Shown: positions 51,765 through 61,709 of the stretch, piece after piece
How the letters are laid out: each line of letters opens with the position of its first letter
Position numbering within the stretch: position 1 is the stretch's first letter
NCBI GenBank assembly: GCA_947492825.1
Contig: CANLNT010000001.1
Coordinates: 1,674,001-1,738,000 of the forward strand
From: an uncultured Paracoccaceae bacterium
GTDB lineage: Bacteria > Pseudomonadota > Alphaproteobacteria > Rhodobacterales > Rhodobacteraceae
Length of the DNA: 64,000 nucleotides
Direction: 5' to 3'
Program-made: the position numbers and the translations under genes
The notes under the pieces: generated by a model
The model's database searches: none
What the model saw: the letters and a program-made list of their open reading frames with translations, nothing else
Told to the model about the DNA's origin: nothing

Positions 51765-53872
51765 CAGTTATATCCCCCGGACAGAGAAACCCAGGTCAGC
51801 AGCACAGCAAGGCCCAGAACCATCGCGAATGCATAGGTGAAAAGATAGCCAGACTGCGCGCGCCCGGCGAGCTTGGTGAAGAACGGGATGATCCCCATTG
51901 CCACACCGTTGATGCCACCGTCGATCGTGCCCTGATCGCCGCGCTTCCACAGGAAGCTGCCAATCGCCTTGGCGGGCCGCACAAAGATCAGGTCGTAGAG
52001 CTCGTCAAAGTACCACTTATTGAGCAGGAAGTTATACAGCGGGCGCTGGTTTTCGGCCAGTTTCGCAGGCCAGTCGGGCCGCCGGATATACATCTGATAG
52101 GCCAGCAGGAACCCGGCCAACATCGCGATGAACGGGCTTAGCTTGACCCACTTGGGCACCAGATGCGCCTCGTGCAGGACATGGTTGTCGGGATGCTTGA
52201 AGATCGCGCCCTTGCCCGGCTCGGCAGGCCATTCCGCACCGTGTTCGTCGCCGTGCTCATCCGTCTCTTCACCCGCAGCAAAGGCCGGTGAAATCAACGT
52301 AAAGCCCAGCTCGGCATGTGCTTCTTCCTTGGCTTCGATCACGCCAAAGAATTTGCCCACACTCGCGTCCGAGCCAAAGTAAGGCTTGTAGAACACCATG
52401 CCGCTGAAAATCGCGCCCACTGCCAGAACAGCGAGCGGAACCAGCATCACATTGGGGCTTTCGTGGGCATGTTCATGGGTATGCGCATCCCCTCGTGGTG
52501 TGCCATAGAAGGTCAGGAACATCAGACGCCAGCTATAGAAACTTGTCATTGCGGCGGCCAGAACAAGGATCCAAAAGGCATAGCCCGCATGCGCTGCATA
52601 GGCGCTTTCGATGATCGCGTCCTTGGACACGAAGCCCGCAAAACCAACCGGGAAACCGATATAAAGCAGCGGAATACCAACGCCGGTGATCGCAAGCGTG
52701 CCGATCATCATCGCCCAGAACGTCTTGGGCATCTTGTCTTTCAGCCCACCATAGTTCCGCATGTCCTGTTCGTGATGCATCCCGTGGATCACCGAACCGG
52801 CGCCAAGAAACAGCATCGCCTTGAAGAACGCGTGCGTCAGCAGGTGGAACATCGCGACCGAATAGACGCCGACACCTGCCGCCACGAACATGTATCCCAA
52901 CTGCGAACAGGTGGAATAGGCGATCACGCGCTTGATGTCGTTCTGCACCAGACCCACGGTCGCGGCAAAGAACGCGGTTGTGGCCCCCAGATAGACGATG
53001 AATGTCTTGGTCTCTGGCGCGAATTCCATCAGCGGCGACATGCGGCAGACAAGGAACACACCTGCCGTCACCATGGTCGCGGCGTGGATCAGCGCGGACA
53101 CCGGTGTCGGGCCTTCCATCGCGTCGGGCAACCATGTGTGCAGGAACAGCTGCGCCGATTTCCCCATGGCCCCCACGAACAGCAGGAAGGCCAGCAGGTT
53201 GGCGGCATTCCAGTCGGTCCACATGAAGGTCAGCGTGGTTTCCGCCAGCTCGGGGGCTGCGGCAAAGATGTCGTCAAAGCGGATGCTGTCGGTCAGATAG
53301 AACAGGCCGAAAATCCCCAGCGCAAAGCCAAAGTCACCCACACGGTTGACCACAAAGGCCTTGATCGCGGCGGCGTTGGCGCTGGGTTTCTTGTAGTAGA
53401 ACCCGATCAGCAGGTAAGACGCGACGCCCACGCCTTCCCAGCCAAAGAACATCTGCACCAGGTTGTCCGCTGTCACCAGCATCAGCATCGCAAAGGTAAA
53501 GAACGACAGGTACGCAAAGAACCGGGCCTTATAGGCCACCCCTTCGCCAAAGTTCTCGTCATGGGCCATGTAGCCAAAGGAATAAAGGTGTACGAGCGCC
53601 GAAACGGTGGTGATCACAATCAGCATCGTGGCGGTCAATCGGTCCATCCGAATGGCCCAATCGGTGCTGAGTGTGCCGCTTTCGATCCAACGCAGGATCT
53701 GAATGCTCTCGGTTGTGCCGTCAAACGTCAGAAAGACGATCCACGACAGAAAAGCCGACAGGAACAACAGCGAGGTTGTCAGCCACTGCGCAGCTGTCTC
53801 GCCCATGATCTTCCAGCCAAAGCCTGCAATCAACGCGCCCACCAGCGGGGCAAAGAGGATGATGGTTTCCAT
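51764..53872 (-). CDS. nuoL: NADH-quinone oxidoreductase subunit L
   Basis: A 702-residue subunit, the largest of the membrane arm. It contains [19 protein letters not shown] with the conserved Glu, [20 protein letters not shown] with the channel Lys and His, and [18 protein letters not shown]. The C-terminal 150 residues hold the lateral amphipathic helix and final TM. An insertion rich in His, Glu and Gly ([14 protein letters not shown], about residue 530) is longer than in E. coli NuoL and is likely periplasmic or interfacial. Confidence 0.96.
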   Translation of the reverse strand: METIILFAPLVGALIAGFGWKIMGETAAQWLTTSLLFLSAFLSWIVFLTFDGTTESIQILRWIESGTLSTDWAIRMDRLTATMLIVITTVSALVHLYSFGYMAHDENFGEGVAYKARFFAYLSFFTFAMLMLVTADNLVQMFFGWEGVGVASYLLIGFYYKKPSANAAAIKAFVVNRVGDFGFALGIFGLFYLTDSIRFDDIFAAAPELAETTLTFMWTDWNAANLLAFLLFVGAMGKSAQLFLHTWLPDAMEGPTPVSALIHAATMVTAGVFLVCRMSPLMEFAPETKTFIVYLGATTAFFAATVGLVQNDIKRVIAYSTCSQLGYMFVAAGVGVYSVAMFHLLTHAFFKAMLFLGAGSVIHGMHHEQDMRNYGGLKDKMPKTFWAMMIGTLAITGVGIPLLYIGFPVGFAGFVSKDAIIESAYAAHAGYAFWILVLAAAMTSFYSWRLMFLTFYGTPRGDAHTHEHAHESPNVMLVPLAVLAVGAIFSGMVFYKPYFGSDASVGKFFGVIEAKEEAHAELGFTLISPAFAAGEETDEHGDEHGAEWPAEPGKGAIFKHPDNHVLHEAHLVPKWVKLSPFIAMLAGFLLAYQMYIRRPDWPAKLAENQRPLYNFLLNKWYFDELYDLIFVRPAKAIGSFLWKRGDQGTIDGGINGVAMGIIPFFTKLAGRAQSGYLFTYAFAMVLGLAVLLTWVSLSGGYN

Positions 53873-53876
53873 CCGT

Positions 53877-54182
53877 TCAGCCTTTCATCACGTTGACGTC
53901 TTCAACGTCGATGGTTCCGCGGTTGCGGAAGAAACAGACAAGGATCGCCAGCCCAATCGCGGCCTCGGCGGCAGCGACAGTCAGCACGAAAAGGGTGAAC
54001 ACCTGCCCGACCAGATCGTTGAGGAAGCTAGAGAAGGCCACAAAGTTGATATTCACTGCCAGCAGCATCAATTCGATGCTCATCAGCAGGATGATCACGT
54101 TCTTGCGGTTCAGGAACAGGCCGAAGATGCCAATGACAAAGAGCGCCGCCGCGACCGTGAGGTAGTGTTCAAGTCCGATCAT
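53877..54182 (-). CDS. nuoK: NADH-quinone oxidoreductase subunit K
   Basis: A 101-residue subunit with three helices, starting [19 protein letters not shown]. The two conserved membrane glutamates are in [15 protein letters not shown] and [14 protein letters not shown]. It couples quinone-site changes to the antiporter chain. An in-frame extension of 17 codons upstream lies inside the palindromic element at 54208 and was rejected. Four bases separate it from nuoL. Confidence 0.96.
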   Translation of the reverse strand: MIGLEHYLTVAAALFVIGIFGLFLNRKNVIILLMSIELMLLAVNINFVAFSSFLNDLVGQVFTLFVLTVAAAEAAIGLAILVCFFRNRGTIDVEDVNVMKG

Positions 54183-54207
54183 TGGTCTGTGTCCTTTGCA
54201 ACCCGCG

Positions 54208-54252
54208 CAAAACTCTTCGAAGAGTTTTGGCAAATTTCTTCGAAGAAATTTG
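54208..54252. repeat. Tandem pair of perfect 22-bp palindromes between nuoJ and nuoK
   Basis: CAAAACTCTTCGAAGAGTTTTG (54208-54229) and CAAATTTCTTCGAAGAAATTTG (54231-54252) are each perfect palindromes around TTCGAA, one base apart. The second abuts the nuoJ stop. They share CTTCGAAG cores and differ in flanks, suggesting duplication. As RNA they would form two successive stem-loops in the nuoJ-nuoK intercistronic region; as DNA they look like a short interspersed palindromic repeat. Confidence 0.8.
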
Positions 54253-54858
54253 TCATAGCCCCTGCCCCGGTTTCACATCCTTCAGCTCCATCGCGGTCGC
54301 CGGATCGCGGTGCATTTGGGCGATCACGTTCTGGCGCTTGATGTCCACACGGTGGCGCAGGGTCAGGACAATCGCCCCGATCATCGCGACCAGCAGGATC
54401 AGACCCGCAAGCTGGAATAGCATGATGTATTTGTCGTAAATCAACAGACCAAGTGCTGCTGTGTTTTCCGCGTCACCCACCGGTGCCGCAATGTTGGCAG
54501 CGGCGTTTTTGTCAAAGCCCCATGTGCCAAAGGCAATCGCCATCTGCATCAGGATCACCACGCCGATCAGCAAACCCAGCGGCAGATACTTCGACATTTC
54601 CGCCTTTAACTCGGCGAAATCCACGTCCAGCATCATCACGACAAAGAGGAACAGCACCGCGACTGCACCCACGTAGACGATGATCAGCAGCATCGCCACA
54701 AATTCGGCCCCCAAGGTCACGAACAACCCGGCGGACGATAGGAAAGCAAGGATGAGCCACAGCACCGAATGCACCGGGTTTCGGCTGATCACGGTCATCA
54801 AGCCGCCCAGGACGGTCGAGATCGCGAACAGATAAAAGGTAAAGGCAAACACGGTCAT
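54253..54858 (-). CDS. nuoJ: NADH-quinone oxidoreductase subunit J
   Basis: A 201-residue subunit with five helices: [40 protein letters not shown], the conserved [20 protein letters not shown] segment carrying the pi-bulge region of TM3, and two more. It sits between NuoK and NuoH in complex I. It starts with an ATGA overlap to the preceding CMD-like gene and ends at the double palindrome. Confidence 0.95.
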   Translation of the reverse strand: MTVFAFTFYLFAISTVLGGLMTVISRNPVHSVLWLILAFLSSAGLFVTLGAEFVAMLLIIVYVGAVAVLFLFVVMMLDVDFAELKAEMSKYLPLGLLIGVVILMQMAIAFGTWGFDKNAAANIAAPVGDAENTAALGLLIYDKYIMLFQLAGLILLVAMIGAIVLTLRHRVDIKRQNVIAQMHRDPATAMELKDVKPGQGL

Positions 54859-55253
54859 GCGTCGCTATCCTTGTCTAAGACTTCCGTGGCGAGCTCCATC
54901 GCCTTGGTCATGGCTGGCACGCCGCCAAACATCGCGGCCTGCGCGATGGTTTCGGCAATTTCCTGTTTCGTGGCCCCCGCTTCGACCGCGTGGCGCACGG
55001 TCAGGCGCACCTGCGCTTCGGCCTGTGCGCCCATGATGGTCAGCCCCATCAGCGTCAGCAGCAGCCGAGTCTTGGCGTCCAGCCCTTCGGGGTTCATGCC
55101 TTTTCCGAGGAAGGTTTCCATCAGGTCCTTTGGCATGGTCGGGAACATGTCTTCGAACCCCTTGGGCGTGAACGCCTCCATCGCCGGGTTGAATTGCTTC
55201 ACCCAGTCCTGACTCATCTTCATCATTGCATCAAATGGGTTCTGATCGGTCAT
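54855..55253 (-). CDS. Carboxymuconolactone decarboxylase-like protein (copy nearer nuoJ)
   Basis: A 132-residue soluble helical protein. The CMD-like core reads [20 protein letters not shown], then [20 protein letters not shown] and [20 protein letters not shown]/AhpD relatives that are peroxidases have a CxxC; this one has no Cys at all in the core, so a redox role is unlikely. It is coupled by ATGA overlaps to its paralogue upstream and nuoJ downstream, which suggests a task linked to complex I or simple hitch-hiking. Such genes recur in Rhodobacteraceae nuo operons as far as I recall. Confidence 0.82.
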   Translation of the reverse strand: MTDQNPFDAMMKMSQDWVKQFNPAMEAFTPKGFEDMFPTMPKDLMETFLGKGMNPEGLDAKTRLLLTLMGLTIMGAQAEAQVRLTVRHAVEAGATKQEIAETIAQAAMFGGVPAMTKAMELATEVLDKDSDA

Positions 55254-55639
55254 GCGGCATCCTCCGCCTCAAAGACCTCAATCGCGGCGTTCAACCCGTT
55301 AATCATCGACGGAAAACCACCATACAGAGTCATCTGATAAATGATCTCACAGATCTCTTCTCGGCTGGCGCCAACGTTGCGGGCGCTGGCGATATTCACC
55401 TTCAATTGCGGTTTGGTTTGACCACCCTGGGCCGTCAGGGCCGCAATCGTTGCCAACAGCCGCGTTTTTTCATCCACAACGCCACGGGCATAGAATGTAC
55501 CGTAAGGCACCTCGACAACCATCCGTGACAAGCCCGGCACAAGATCGTCGTAACGTGCCGCAAGCGCCGCCTCCATGCCGGGGTTGACCTTTTCTGAAAG
55601 AGCCTGACCTTGCTGATATGCCGTGGTGCTTTGTGTCAT
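55250..55639 (-). CDS. Carboxymuconolactone decarboxylase-like protein (copy nearer nuoI)
   Basis: A 129-residue protein paralogous to its neighbour: [20 protein letters not shown], then [20 protein letters not shown] and [19 protein letters not shown]. It has one Cys (EEICEII) but no CxxC. The two copies differ widely, so the duplication is old or they were recruited separately; they may form a hetero-oligomer, as CMD proteins are usually hexamers. Coupled to nuoI by an ATGA overlap. Confidence 0.82.
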   Translation of the reverse strand: MTQSTTAYQQGQALSEKVNPGMEAALAARYDDLVPGLSRMVVEVPYGTFYARGVVDEKTRLLATIAALTAQGGQTKPQLKVNIASARNVGASREEICEIIYQMTLYGGFPSMINGLNAAIEVFEAEDAA

Positions 55640-56121
55640 CGGTAGGGCGCATCCAGTTCGAGGTTGCGCGCGATCTCGGCTTCCCAGCGGTCACCATTGG
55701 CCAGAAGCTTGTCTTTGTCGTAGTAAAGCTCTTCACGTGTTTCGGTTGAGAACTCGAAATTCGGGCCTTCGACGATGGCATCCACCGGGCAGGCCTCTTG
55801 GCAGAAACCGCAATAGATGCACTTGGTCATGTCGATGTCATAGCGCGTGGTGCGGCGGCTGCCGTCGTCACGTGGTTCGGCGTCGATGGTGATGGCTTGC
55901 GCGGGGCAGACGGCCTCGCACAGCTTACATGCGATGCAGCGTTCTTCACCGTTGGGATAACGACGCAGCGCGTGTTCACCCCGGAAACGCGGGGACAACG
56001 GCCCCTTTTCATGGGGATAATTGATCGTGACCTTGGGCCGAAAGAAGTGTTTGAACCCCAGTCGGAACCCCTGCCAGAAGTCCATCAGCAGGAAATATCT
56101 GGCGGCGCGGTTGTAGTCCAT
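55636..56121 (-). CDS. nuoI: NADH-quinone oxidoreductase subunit I
   Basis: A 161-residue subunit carrying two 4Fe-4S clusters (N6a, N6b): [16 protein letters not shown] and [16 protein letters not shown]. The N-terminal amphipathic helix ([20 protein letters not shown]) docks on the membrane arm. It passes electrons toward NuoB. It starts 16 bp after the stop of the small low-G+C ORF. Confidence 0.97.
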   Translation of the reverse strand: MDYNRAARYFLLMDFWQGFRLGFKHFFRPKVTINYPHEKGPLSPRFRGEHALRRYPNGEERCIACKLCEAVCPAQAITIDAEPRDDGSRRTTRYDIDMTKCIYCGFCQEACPVDAIVEGPNFEFSTETREELYYDKDKLLANGDRWEAEIARNLELDAPYR

Positions 56122-56137
56122 TCTGTTACTTCCCCAC

Positions 56138-56362
56138 TTACCTGGCCTCTAACGTCATGCGACGCCAGACCCGCAAATCAATTTCAAGGTCGTTTTCATG
56201 TTCAAACATCTTCGAAAGCAGCAATTGAATACTATCTTCCTGAAACTCCGCTCCTTCATCAAAGTAGCCTTTTGGTGGATCGACTCCGTCGGAGTAAATC
56301 TTAGCTTCACGGTATTTCCCGCCAATTAGCTCGGGCTGCTTCGAATATGTGTAAATGTCCAC
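56138..56362 (-). CDS. Low-G+C small hypothetical protein inside the nuo operon
   Basis: A 74-residue ORF with a GTG start preceded by GGGGG: (M)[20 protein letters not shown], then [20 protein letters not shown] and a C-terminal helix ending in [10 protein letters not shown]. It is soluble and acidic. By hand count it is about 46% G+C, clearly below its nuo neighbours, so it is a likely recent acquisition. I do not recognise it. Co-directional, five bases after nuoH. Confidence 0.6.
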   Translation of the reverse strand: MDIYTYSKQPELIGGKYREAKIYSDGVDPPKGYFDEGAEFQEDSIQLLLSKMFEHENDLEIDLRVWRRMTLEAR

Positions 56363-56366
56363 CGGA

Positions 56367-57407
56367 TCAGCCCCCAATCGCGTAGCGTGCCCAAAGGCCG
56401 CCAAACACTTCAAATTTCGCCATAAAGGCCACGAACACGACCCAGGCCAGTGACATCGGCAGGAAGACTTTCCAGCCAATGCGCATCAATTGGTCGTAGC
56501 GGTAGCGCGGGGTGATCGCCTTGACCATCGAGAAGGCAAAGAACACCAGCGCCATTTTCAGCACCATCCACAGCACGCCATCCGGCAGGCCGGGGATCGG
56601 TGACAACCAGCCGCCGAAGAACAGCAGCGACACCAGTGCGCACATCAGCACCACCGCCATCAGTTCGCCAATCATAAAGAGCAGGAACGGGGTCGAGGAA
56701 TATTCCACCTGATATCCGGCAACGAGTTCCGATTCCGCCTCTGGCAGGTCGAACGGTGGGCGGTTTGTTTCCGCCAAGGCGCTGATAAAGAACAGGAACA
56801 GCATCGGGAAATGCGCGACCCAGTACCAGTTGAAGATCCCAGCGTTGCCATCTTGTGCCGCAACAATCGCCCCGAAGTTCATCGAACCGGTTGAGATAAT
56901 CACACCGATGATGATCAGGCCCAGTGAGACTTCGTATGAAATCATCTGCGCGGCAGAGCGTAGTGAGCCAAGGAACGGATACTTTGAGTTCGACGCCCAA
57001 CCGCCCATAATCACACCATAAACTTCGAGTGAGGACACCGCGAAAACATAGAGGATTGCGACATTGATGTCTGAGACGACCCAGCCATCGTTAAACGGGA
57101 TCACCGCCCAGGCAATCACGGCCAGCACGAAAGAGATCATGGGGGCAAGGAAGAAGACCGCCTTGTCAGCACCCGCAGGCACGACGATTTCCTTGACGAT
57201 GTATTTCAAGAAGTCCGCAAATGATTGCAGCAGACCAAAGGCACCCACAACGTTGGGGCCTTTGCGCATCATCACAGCGGCCCAGATTTTGCGGTCGGCG
57301 TACATCAGGAAGGCCAGCGCCAGCAGCAATGGCACAAGCACCAAAAGGCATTGCCCCAGGATCACAAGGCCCATGCCCAACGTGGTTTCTGTAAAGAATG
57401 CCATCAT
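56367..57407 (-). CDS. nuoH: NADH-quinone oxidoreductase subunit H
   Basis: A 346-residue membrane subunit, eight helices, forming the quinone chamber. Signatures are [40 protein letters not shown] and the C-terminal [19 protein letters not shown]. The Glu-rich loop after TM5 is intact. Two ATGs at the start (57407 or 57404) are both possible. Confidence 0.97.
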   Translation of the reverse strand: MMAFFTETTLGMGLVILGQCLLVLVPLLLALAFLMYADRKIWAAVMMRKGPNVVGAFGLLQSFADFLKYIVKEIVVPAGADKAVFFLAPMISFVLAVIAWAVIPFNDGWVVSDINVAILYVFAVSSLEVYGVIMGGWASNSKYPFLGSLRSAAQMISYEVSLGLIIIGVIISTGSMNFGAIVAAQDGNAGIFNWYWVAHFPMLFLFFISALAETNRPPFDLPEAESELVAGYQVEYSSTPFLLFMIGELMAVVLMCALVSLLFFGGWLSPIPGLPDGVLWMVLKMALVFFAFSMVKAITPRYRYDQLMRIGWKVFLPMSLAWVVFVAFMAKFEVFGGLWARYAIGG

Positions 57408-57419
57408 CGTCTTCGTCCC

Positions 57420-57803
57420 CTACGCTGTTGGTATGCCTGATGCGCCGCAATTGGCGACGATCACTTCAGCGTCTATCGTTTTGGCCCCGGCTGGCAGGTC
57501 CGGCGAGATTGTGTAAACAGCATCGGCACGCCAAGTGCCACCCTGCTTGTCCAGATTGGTACGCACGTGGCGTGCAAATCCATATCCGCGGATCAGCGCA
57601 TATTGCGCCGCCGCGCATTCGGCATAAGTCGTGACGGCCTCAGGCCCGTCCGCCCCGCGCAGCGCCACATCAAAACCAACCAGATCACCTTCCAGCAGCC
57701 GCGTCTGCACGCCGTCATAAGACGGACGCGCACCACTTTGGCTGACCTGCGGGTCAGCACATGCCGCAAGGGCTGCGCAAGTTATGATGGGCCAGACCCG
57801 CAC
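57420..57803 (-). CDS. Small lipoprotein between nuoG and nuoH
   Basis: A 127-residue predicted lipoprotein: MRVWPIITCAALAACADPQV with lipobox LAAC. The mature part has GFDVALRGADGPEAVTTYAE and a RGYGFARHVRTNLDKQGGTW segment, with two further Cys (AECAAAQ and VANCGAS). No family recognised with certainty; position inside the nuo operon, three bases after nuoG, suggests co-transcription. Could be an assembly or stability factor on the periplasmic face, but that is inference. Confidence 0.7.
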   Translation of the reverse strand: MRVWPIITCAALAACADPQVSQSGARPSYDGVQTRLLEGDLVGFDVALRGADGPEAVTTYAECAAAQYALIRGYGFARHVRTNLDKQGGTWRADAVYTISPDLPAGAKTIDAEVIVANCGASGIPTA

Positions 57804-57806
57804 CGG

Positions 57807-59822
57807 TTATTCCGCAGCCACCGCAGGTGCGTTGCGGGCTTTGGCGTTGGCGCTCAGTTCCGCCATTAACTGACTCGCGCGGGCAATCGGATTGGTCAGG
57901 TAGTGATCCTTGATTGCCCCTTTGAAATCAGCATCGCCCATCTTCTTGGCGGGCAGCGGCTGCCACGCATTCTCGGCCACTTCGTCGATGTCGCCCAGAT
58001 GCGGGTGTGCTGTCACAAGCGCGTTGCGCAGTTGCGCCAGTGAATCGAACGGCAATGCCGCGTCCAGTTCCGCGGACAGCGCCCGCAAAATAGCCCAGTT
58101 TTCCTTGGCCTCGCCGGGGGCAAAGCCCGCCCGCATCGCCAATTGGGGCCGCCCTTCGGTGTTCACAAACAGCGCGTTCTCTTCGGTATAGGCCGCCGCG
58201 GGCAGGATGATATCCGCACGGTGCGCACCCCGGTCGCCATGACTCCCCTGATAGATCACCACTGGACCCGCCGCGATTTCAACCTCGTCAGCCCCAAGGT
58301 TGAAGATCACTTCGGCGTCCTTCAACGCCTCCATGCCGCCCTCGGTCGTGGCATCAACGTCCATCGCGCCAACGCGGCCCGCAGCCGTATGCAGCACCAT
58401 GAACTTCGACGATCCGGCCTCTGCCATGGTCATCGCGGTGCCAAGCACCGCCTCACCATCGGCCTCGTTCAACGCGCCTTGGCCAATGATCATCAGGCCT
58501 TTGACACCCGCCTTGTCGGAATGGTCCATCTTGGCGACCTCGGCCAGCGCCTTGCGACCTGTGCCAAGTTCCATCACCGGGAAGGTCAGATCATCCGGCG
58601 CGCCGATCCGTGCGATCTTGGCACCGCGCGACCATGCCTTGCGCAAACGCGCGTTCAGCACCGGCGCTTCTTCACGCGGGTTGGTGCCGATCAGAATGAT
58701 CATCTCGGCCTCATCAATGTCTTCAATGCATCCCGTGCCAACATAGCCAGACCGGTTCCCCGCAGGCAGCTTTGCGCCATCGGTGCGACACTCAACCGTG
58801 CCGCCCTGCCCTTCGATCAACTGCTTCAATGCGAACGCGGCCTCAACCGGGGCGAGGTCTCCGACCAGCCCGGCAACCTTCTTGCCTTGCATCGCCGCTG
58901 CTGCAGCGCTGAGCGCCTCTGGCCAGCTTGCGCGGCGCAGCTTGCCGTTTTCGCGGATGTAAGGGGTGTCGAGACGCTGACGGCGCAGGCCGTCCCAGAC
59001 AAAGCGTGTCTTGTCGGAAATCCATTCCTCGTTCACGCCGTCATGGTTGCGCGGCAAAAAGCGCATCACTTCGCGGCCCTTGGTATCCACGCGGATATTG
59101 GACCCAAGCGCATCCATCACGTCGATGGATTCGGTCTTGGTCAGCTCCCACGGGCGGGCGGTAAAGGCATAGGGCTTGCTGACCAGAGCGCCCACGGGGC
59201 ACAGATCAATGATGTTGCCCTGCAAGTTCGAATTCAGTGTCTCGCCCAGATAACTGGTGATCTCTGCGTCCTCACCACGACCGGTCTGGCCCATCTGATG
59301 GATGCCCGCGACCTCTGTCGTGAATCGCACGCAGCGCGTGCAGGAAATGCAGCGGGTCATATGGGTTTCAACAAGCGGTCCCAGATCAAGGTCATCTGTT
59401 GCACGCTTCGGCTCGCGGAAACGGCTAAAGTCGACGCCATAGGCCATCGCCTGATCCTGCAAATCACATTCGCCACCCTGATCGCAAATCGGGCAATCCA
59501 GCGGGTGGTTGATCAGCAGGAACTCCATCACGCCCTCGCGGGCTTTCTTCACCATCGGAGAGTTCGTCTTGACCTGCGGCGGCTGTCCTTCGGGACCGGG
59601 GCGCAAATCCTTGACCTGCATCGCACAAGACGCAGCTGGCTTAGGCGGACCGCCCACAACTTCGACCAGACACATCCGGCAATTCCCGGCAATCGACAGA
59701 CGTTCGTGATAGCAAAAGCGCGGGATCTCGATCCCGGCTTCTTCACAGGCCTGAATGAGGGTCATTGCCCCATCCACTTCGACCTCGTTTCCATCGATGA
59801 CAAGCTTGCGCAGATCGGACAT
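57807..59822 (-). CDS. nuoG: NADH-quinone oxidoreductase subunit G
   Basis: A 671-residue subunit starting [21 protein letters not shown] 2Fe-2S domain (N1b) with [15 protein letters not shown] and CAMQ, a His/Cys 4Fe-4S site in [18 protein letters not shown] (N5) and [12 protein letters not shown] (N4) precede a molybdopterin-enzyme-like domain that has lost its cofactor role. An in-frame extension to 60008 overlaps the DUF5333-like gene and was rejected. 59823-59947 holds no visible gene. Confidence 0.96.
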   Translation of the reverse strand: MSDLRKLVIDGNEVEVDGAMTLIQACEEAGIEIPRFCYHERLSIAGNCRMCLVEVVGGPPKPAASCAMQVKDLRPGPEGQPPQVKTNSPMVKKAREGVMEFLLINHPLDCPICDQGGECDLQDQAMAYGVDFSRFREPKRATDDLDLGPLVETHMTRCISCTRCVRFTTEVAGIHQMGQTGRGEDAEITSYLGETLNSNLQGNIIDLCPVGALVSKPYAFTARPWELTKTESIDVMDALGSNIRVDTKGREVMRFLPRNHDGVNEEWISDKTRFVWDGLRRQRLDTPYIRENGKLRRASWPEALSAAAAAMQGKKVAGLVGDLAPVEAAFALKQLIEGQGGTVECRTDGAKLPAGNRSGYVGTGCIEDIDEAEMIILIGTNPREEAPVLNARLRKAWSRGAKIARIGAPDDLTFPVMELGTGRKALAEVAKMDHSDKAGVKGLMIIGQGALNEADGEAVLGTAMTMAEAGSSKFMVLHTAAGRVGAMDVDATTEGGMEALKDAEVIFNLGADEVEIAAGPVVIYQGSHGDRGAHRADIILPAAAYTEENALFVNTEGRPQLAMRAGFAPGEAKENWAILRALSAELDAALPFDSLAQLRNALVTAHPHLGDIDEVAENAWQPLPAKKMGDADFKGAIKDHYLTNPIARASQLMAELSANAKARNAPAVAAE

Positions 59823-59947
59823 CACGTGCCTTCCGTTCCCTGGTCGCGGCGAGGCGGCTATGCCGCGCGCGCGTTTGGAACGGGTTCTAACGCTATCGGT
59901 GGCGCGATGCCAGCGCCAACAGTGATTTTTTGAAGCTCTGAGGCGAC

Positions 59948-60352
59948 TTAACGCAACAGCCGTCCAATCGCGCTGCCCTTGGCAATCTCGGCTCGCCCGA
60001 CTGTGCAATGGCTTTGCGCATTTCCGGGCACGGCGCCAAGGTCCGCCAGCCGCGCGCGCGCAATCCCTTCAAGGCGATTTTTCTCTGCCTTATCATCTAT
60101 GTAGGCGTCGATTTCTGCCTCGGAATAGCCAAGATCGCGGGCATGGCTTTTGAGCCCGTTCAAAAAGCTAAGCCCACGGAAAAGCCGGGCCGAAATATCG
60201 GCGCATTCTTCGCTGATCTCATAGGCGATGCCCGCGGCAATGATGCCCTCGCGCACATAAGCCACATCTTTCAGCGCGGGCTTGGCCGAACTGGCCCCGG
60301 CGACAGTCACAATGGCCAGCGTCGATGCGGCAAATAGGGTTCGTTTCAACAT
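59948..60352 (-). CDS. Secreted DUF5333-like protein of the nuo operon
   Basis: A 134-residue protein with a Sec signal ([20 protein letters not shown], cleavage near SSA). The mature part is helical ([40 protein letters not shown]) and ends with [20 protein letters not shown]. The two Cys (EECAD and SHC) could pair. I believe this is the DUF5333 family found in Rhodobacteraceae nuo operons, from memory only. Its C-terminal block resembles that of the lipoprotein at 61996-62595. Confidence 0.75.
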   Translation of the reverse strand: MLKRTLFAASTLAIVTVAGASSAKPALKDVAYVREGIIAAGIAYEISEECADISARLFRGLSFLNGLKSHARDLGYSEAEIDAYIDDKAEKNRLEGIARARLADLGAVPGNAQSHCTVGRAEIAKGSAIGRLLR

Positions 60353-60454
60353 GCTCTTCCTTTGTCCGGGCTTGAGGCCGGTTTCAGGTGTCATGTCGGG
60401 GATTTGTCGCTGCTATTCAATATCAGCGTTGGGTGTCGCGCGAAAACCCGCGCG

Positions 60455-60568
60455 TCAGGTGATCAACGTGTGGTGATAACCCACCTGAACTGCAACAAGC
60501 AGCACAAAGAAGTAATAAGCCTTGCGCATGTCATTCTTTCTTTTGAATGACTTAACGTTAATGTCCAT
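60455..60568 (-). CDS. Possible very small membrane peptide (37 or 24 residues)
   Basis: An ORF of 37 codons; a second ATG gives MRKAYYFFVLLVAVQVGYHH then TLIT (24 residues), preceded by AAGAAAG at workable spacing. It is a basic N-terminus plus one hydrophobic helix, as in small inner-membrane proteins. It occupies the 255-bp gap between two co-directional genes. Only the hydrophobicity and spacing support it; nothing similar is known to me. Confidence 0.28.
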   Translation of the reverse strand: MDINVKSFKRKNDMRKAYYFFVLLVAVQVGYHHTLIT

Positions 60569-60607
60569 CGGGCAAACCACCAACTCACTATTCTGACAGG
60601 GTTAACA

Positions 60608-61057
60608 CTACCCGCCAGATCTTAACAAATCCCAACCAAAGGCGTCTTCCGTATCGCCTTTTGTGCGGCGCATGTCGAGTCGTTCCAGTGCTTCGTTTAG
60701 CGTTGGCCGATGTCCTTTCGGCACCCACCACATCACGAAATGCTGCTCACCCAGAACTTCGAACCATTCCTTGCGGCGGGCGAAAAACTGTTTGTGGATT
60801 GTGCCCCAGACGAACTTTTCAAGGCTGGTTGCGTCTTCCCACACGGTCAGATTGGCAACAAACTGCGGGTCACCGTCGATTTTGGCCTCGGTGTTTCCGG
60901 TGCCCGGTTCGCCCGAACCTTCCATCATCCAGACAAACCCCGGCATCCGCTTACCCAACCCGTTCACCCGGTCGAGGTTATCCATGAATTCCTTGACCCT
61001 TGGATCATCAGTGGGTGCAAGCAAGCGCCCAACATTCAGTTCTGCCAAATGCATCAT
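60608..61057 (-). CDS. DUF3291 protein (copy 1)
   Basis: A 149-residue protein: MHLAELNVGRLLAPTDDPRV, FMDNLDRVNGLGKRMPGFVW, then SLEKFVWGTIHKQFFARRKE and FVMWWVPKGHRPTLNEALER. The conserved DNLDRVN and final GHRPT match DUF3291, a ferredoxin-like/ABM-type fold of unknown function, often near monooxygenase-like proteins. Paralogous to the gene at 61245-61709. It begins directly after the zinc-ribbon gene's stop. Confidence 0.85.
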   Translation of the reverse strand: MMHLAELNVGRLLAPTDDPRVKEFMDNLDRVNGLGKRMPGFVWMMEGSGEPGTGNTEAKIDGDPQFVANLTVWEDATSLEKFVWGTIHKQFFARRKEWFEVLGEQHFVMWWVPKGHRPTLNEALERLDMRRTKGDTEDAFGWDLLRSGG

Positions 61058-61261
61058 CTATCCAATTATCATGATCACAACGGGGATAACCGCACAAAGG
61101 ATGATGAAAGCCAAAAGGATAAGCAACCACCGCCCGTGCCGCGCGCGGAAACGCTGGTAGTGATCCCACTCTTCACCAACAAACCCGCAAGACGTGCAGG
61201 CCTCGCCGCGCGGATAAGGCTTTGTGTTGCACGACGGACAGACATCAGGATGCAGAAACAT
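61058..61261 (-). CDS. Zinc-ribbon single-span membrane protein
   Basis: A 67-residue protein starting MFLHPDVCPSCNTKPYPRGE, preceded by GGAGG eight bases upstream (this decides the start over one 30 bases earlier). Two CxxC pairs (CPSC and CTSC) make a rubredoxin/zinc-ribbon knuckle on the cytoplasmic side, then HYQRFRARHGRW and a C-terminal helix LLILLAFIILCAVIPVVIMI. Its start lies within the end of DUF3291 copy 2. Function unknown. Confidence 0.75.
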   Translation of the reverse strand: MFLHPDVCPSCNTKPYPRGEACTSCGFVGEEWDHYQRFRARHGRWLLILLAFIILCAVIPVVIMIIG

Positions 61262-61709
61262 CGGCCCGCCTCCGAAGCTCTGCCCCACCAAAAATTGGCT
61301 TACTTGGCCCCTCTCGCATCAAATCTTCCCAACGCGCCATCCCTTCCGCGACTGTTGGTCGATACCCTTCTGGCACCTCCCAGATCACCAAATGGCTCCG
61401 ATCATCGGCCTTGAACCATTCGCCCCCGCGCCGCAAGAACCGACCATGCAGGGTGTTTTCAACAAACTGCCAAAGGCTCTGCGCATCACGCCAAACCGAC
61501 AACGTGCTCGCCGTATTGGGCCGATCCTTCAACGGCCCCTGCGGATCGTTCTGCACCGCAACCATTCCGTCTTCATCCAGCATCCAGATGAACCCTTCGG
61601 ACCGTTGCGCCAGCGCATTCACCCGGTCGAGATTATCCTGAAAATCTTTCAACCGCGGATCATCCCACGGGTATTTCAGCGTACCAAAGTTGAATTCAGC
61701 CAGCGGCAT
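61245..61709 (-). CDS. DUF3291 protein (copy 2)
   Basis: A 154-residue protein starting MPLAEFNFGTLKYPWDDPRL, with FQDNLDRVNALAQRSEGFIW, SLWQFVENTLHGRFLRRGGE and LVIWEVPEGYRPTVAEGMAR. It aligns over nearly its whole length with the copy at 60608-61057, so the pair is a duplication flanking the zinc-ribbon gene. The ATG overlaps the previous gene's TGA (ATGA). A longer in-frame form is not supported. Confidence 0.85.
   Translation of the reverse strand: MPLAEFNFGTLKYPWDDPRLKDFQDNLDRVNALAQRSEGFIWMLDEDGMVAVQNDPQGPLKDRPNTASTLSVWRDAQSLWQFVENTLHGRFLRRGGEWFKADDRSHLVIWEVPEGYRPTVAEGMARWEDLMREGPSKPIFGGAELRRRADVSAS

Noticed and set aside
52316-53896. 526-codon plus-strand open frame opposite nuoL
   Set aside because: Antisense of the conserved nuoL gene; composition is His/Arg/Gln-rich with no domain.
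58143-59933. 596-codon plus-strand open frame opposite nuoG
   Set aside because: Shadow of nuoG; no recognisable domain and no ribosome-binding site.
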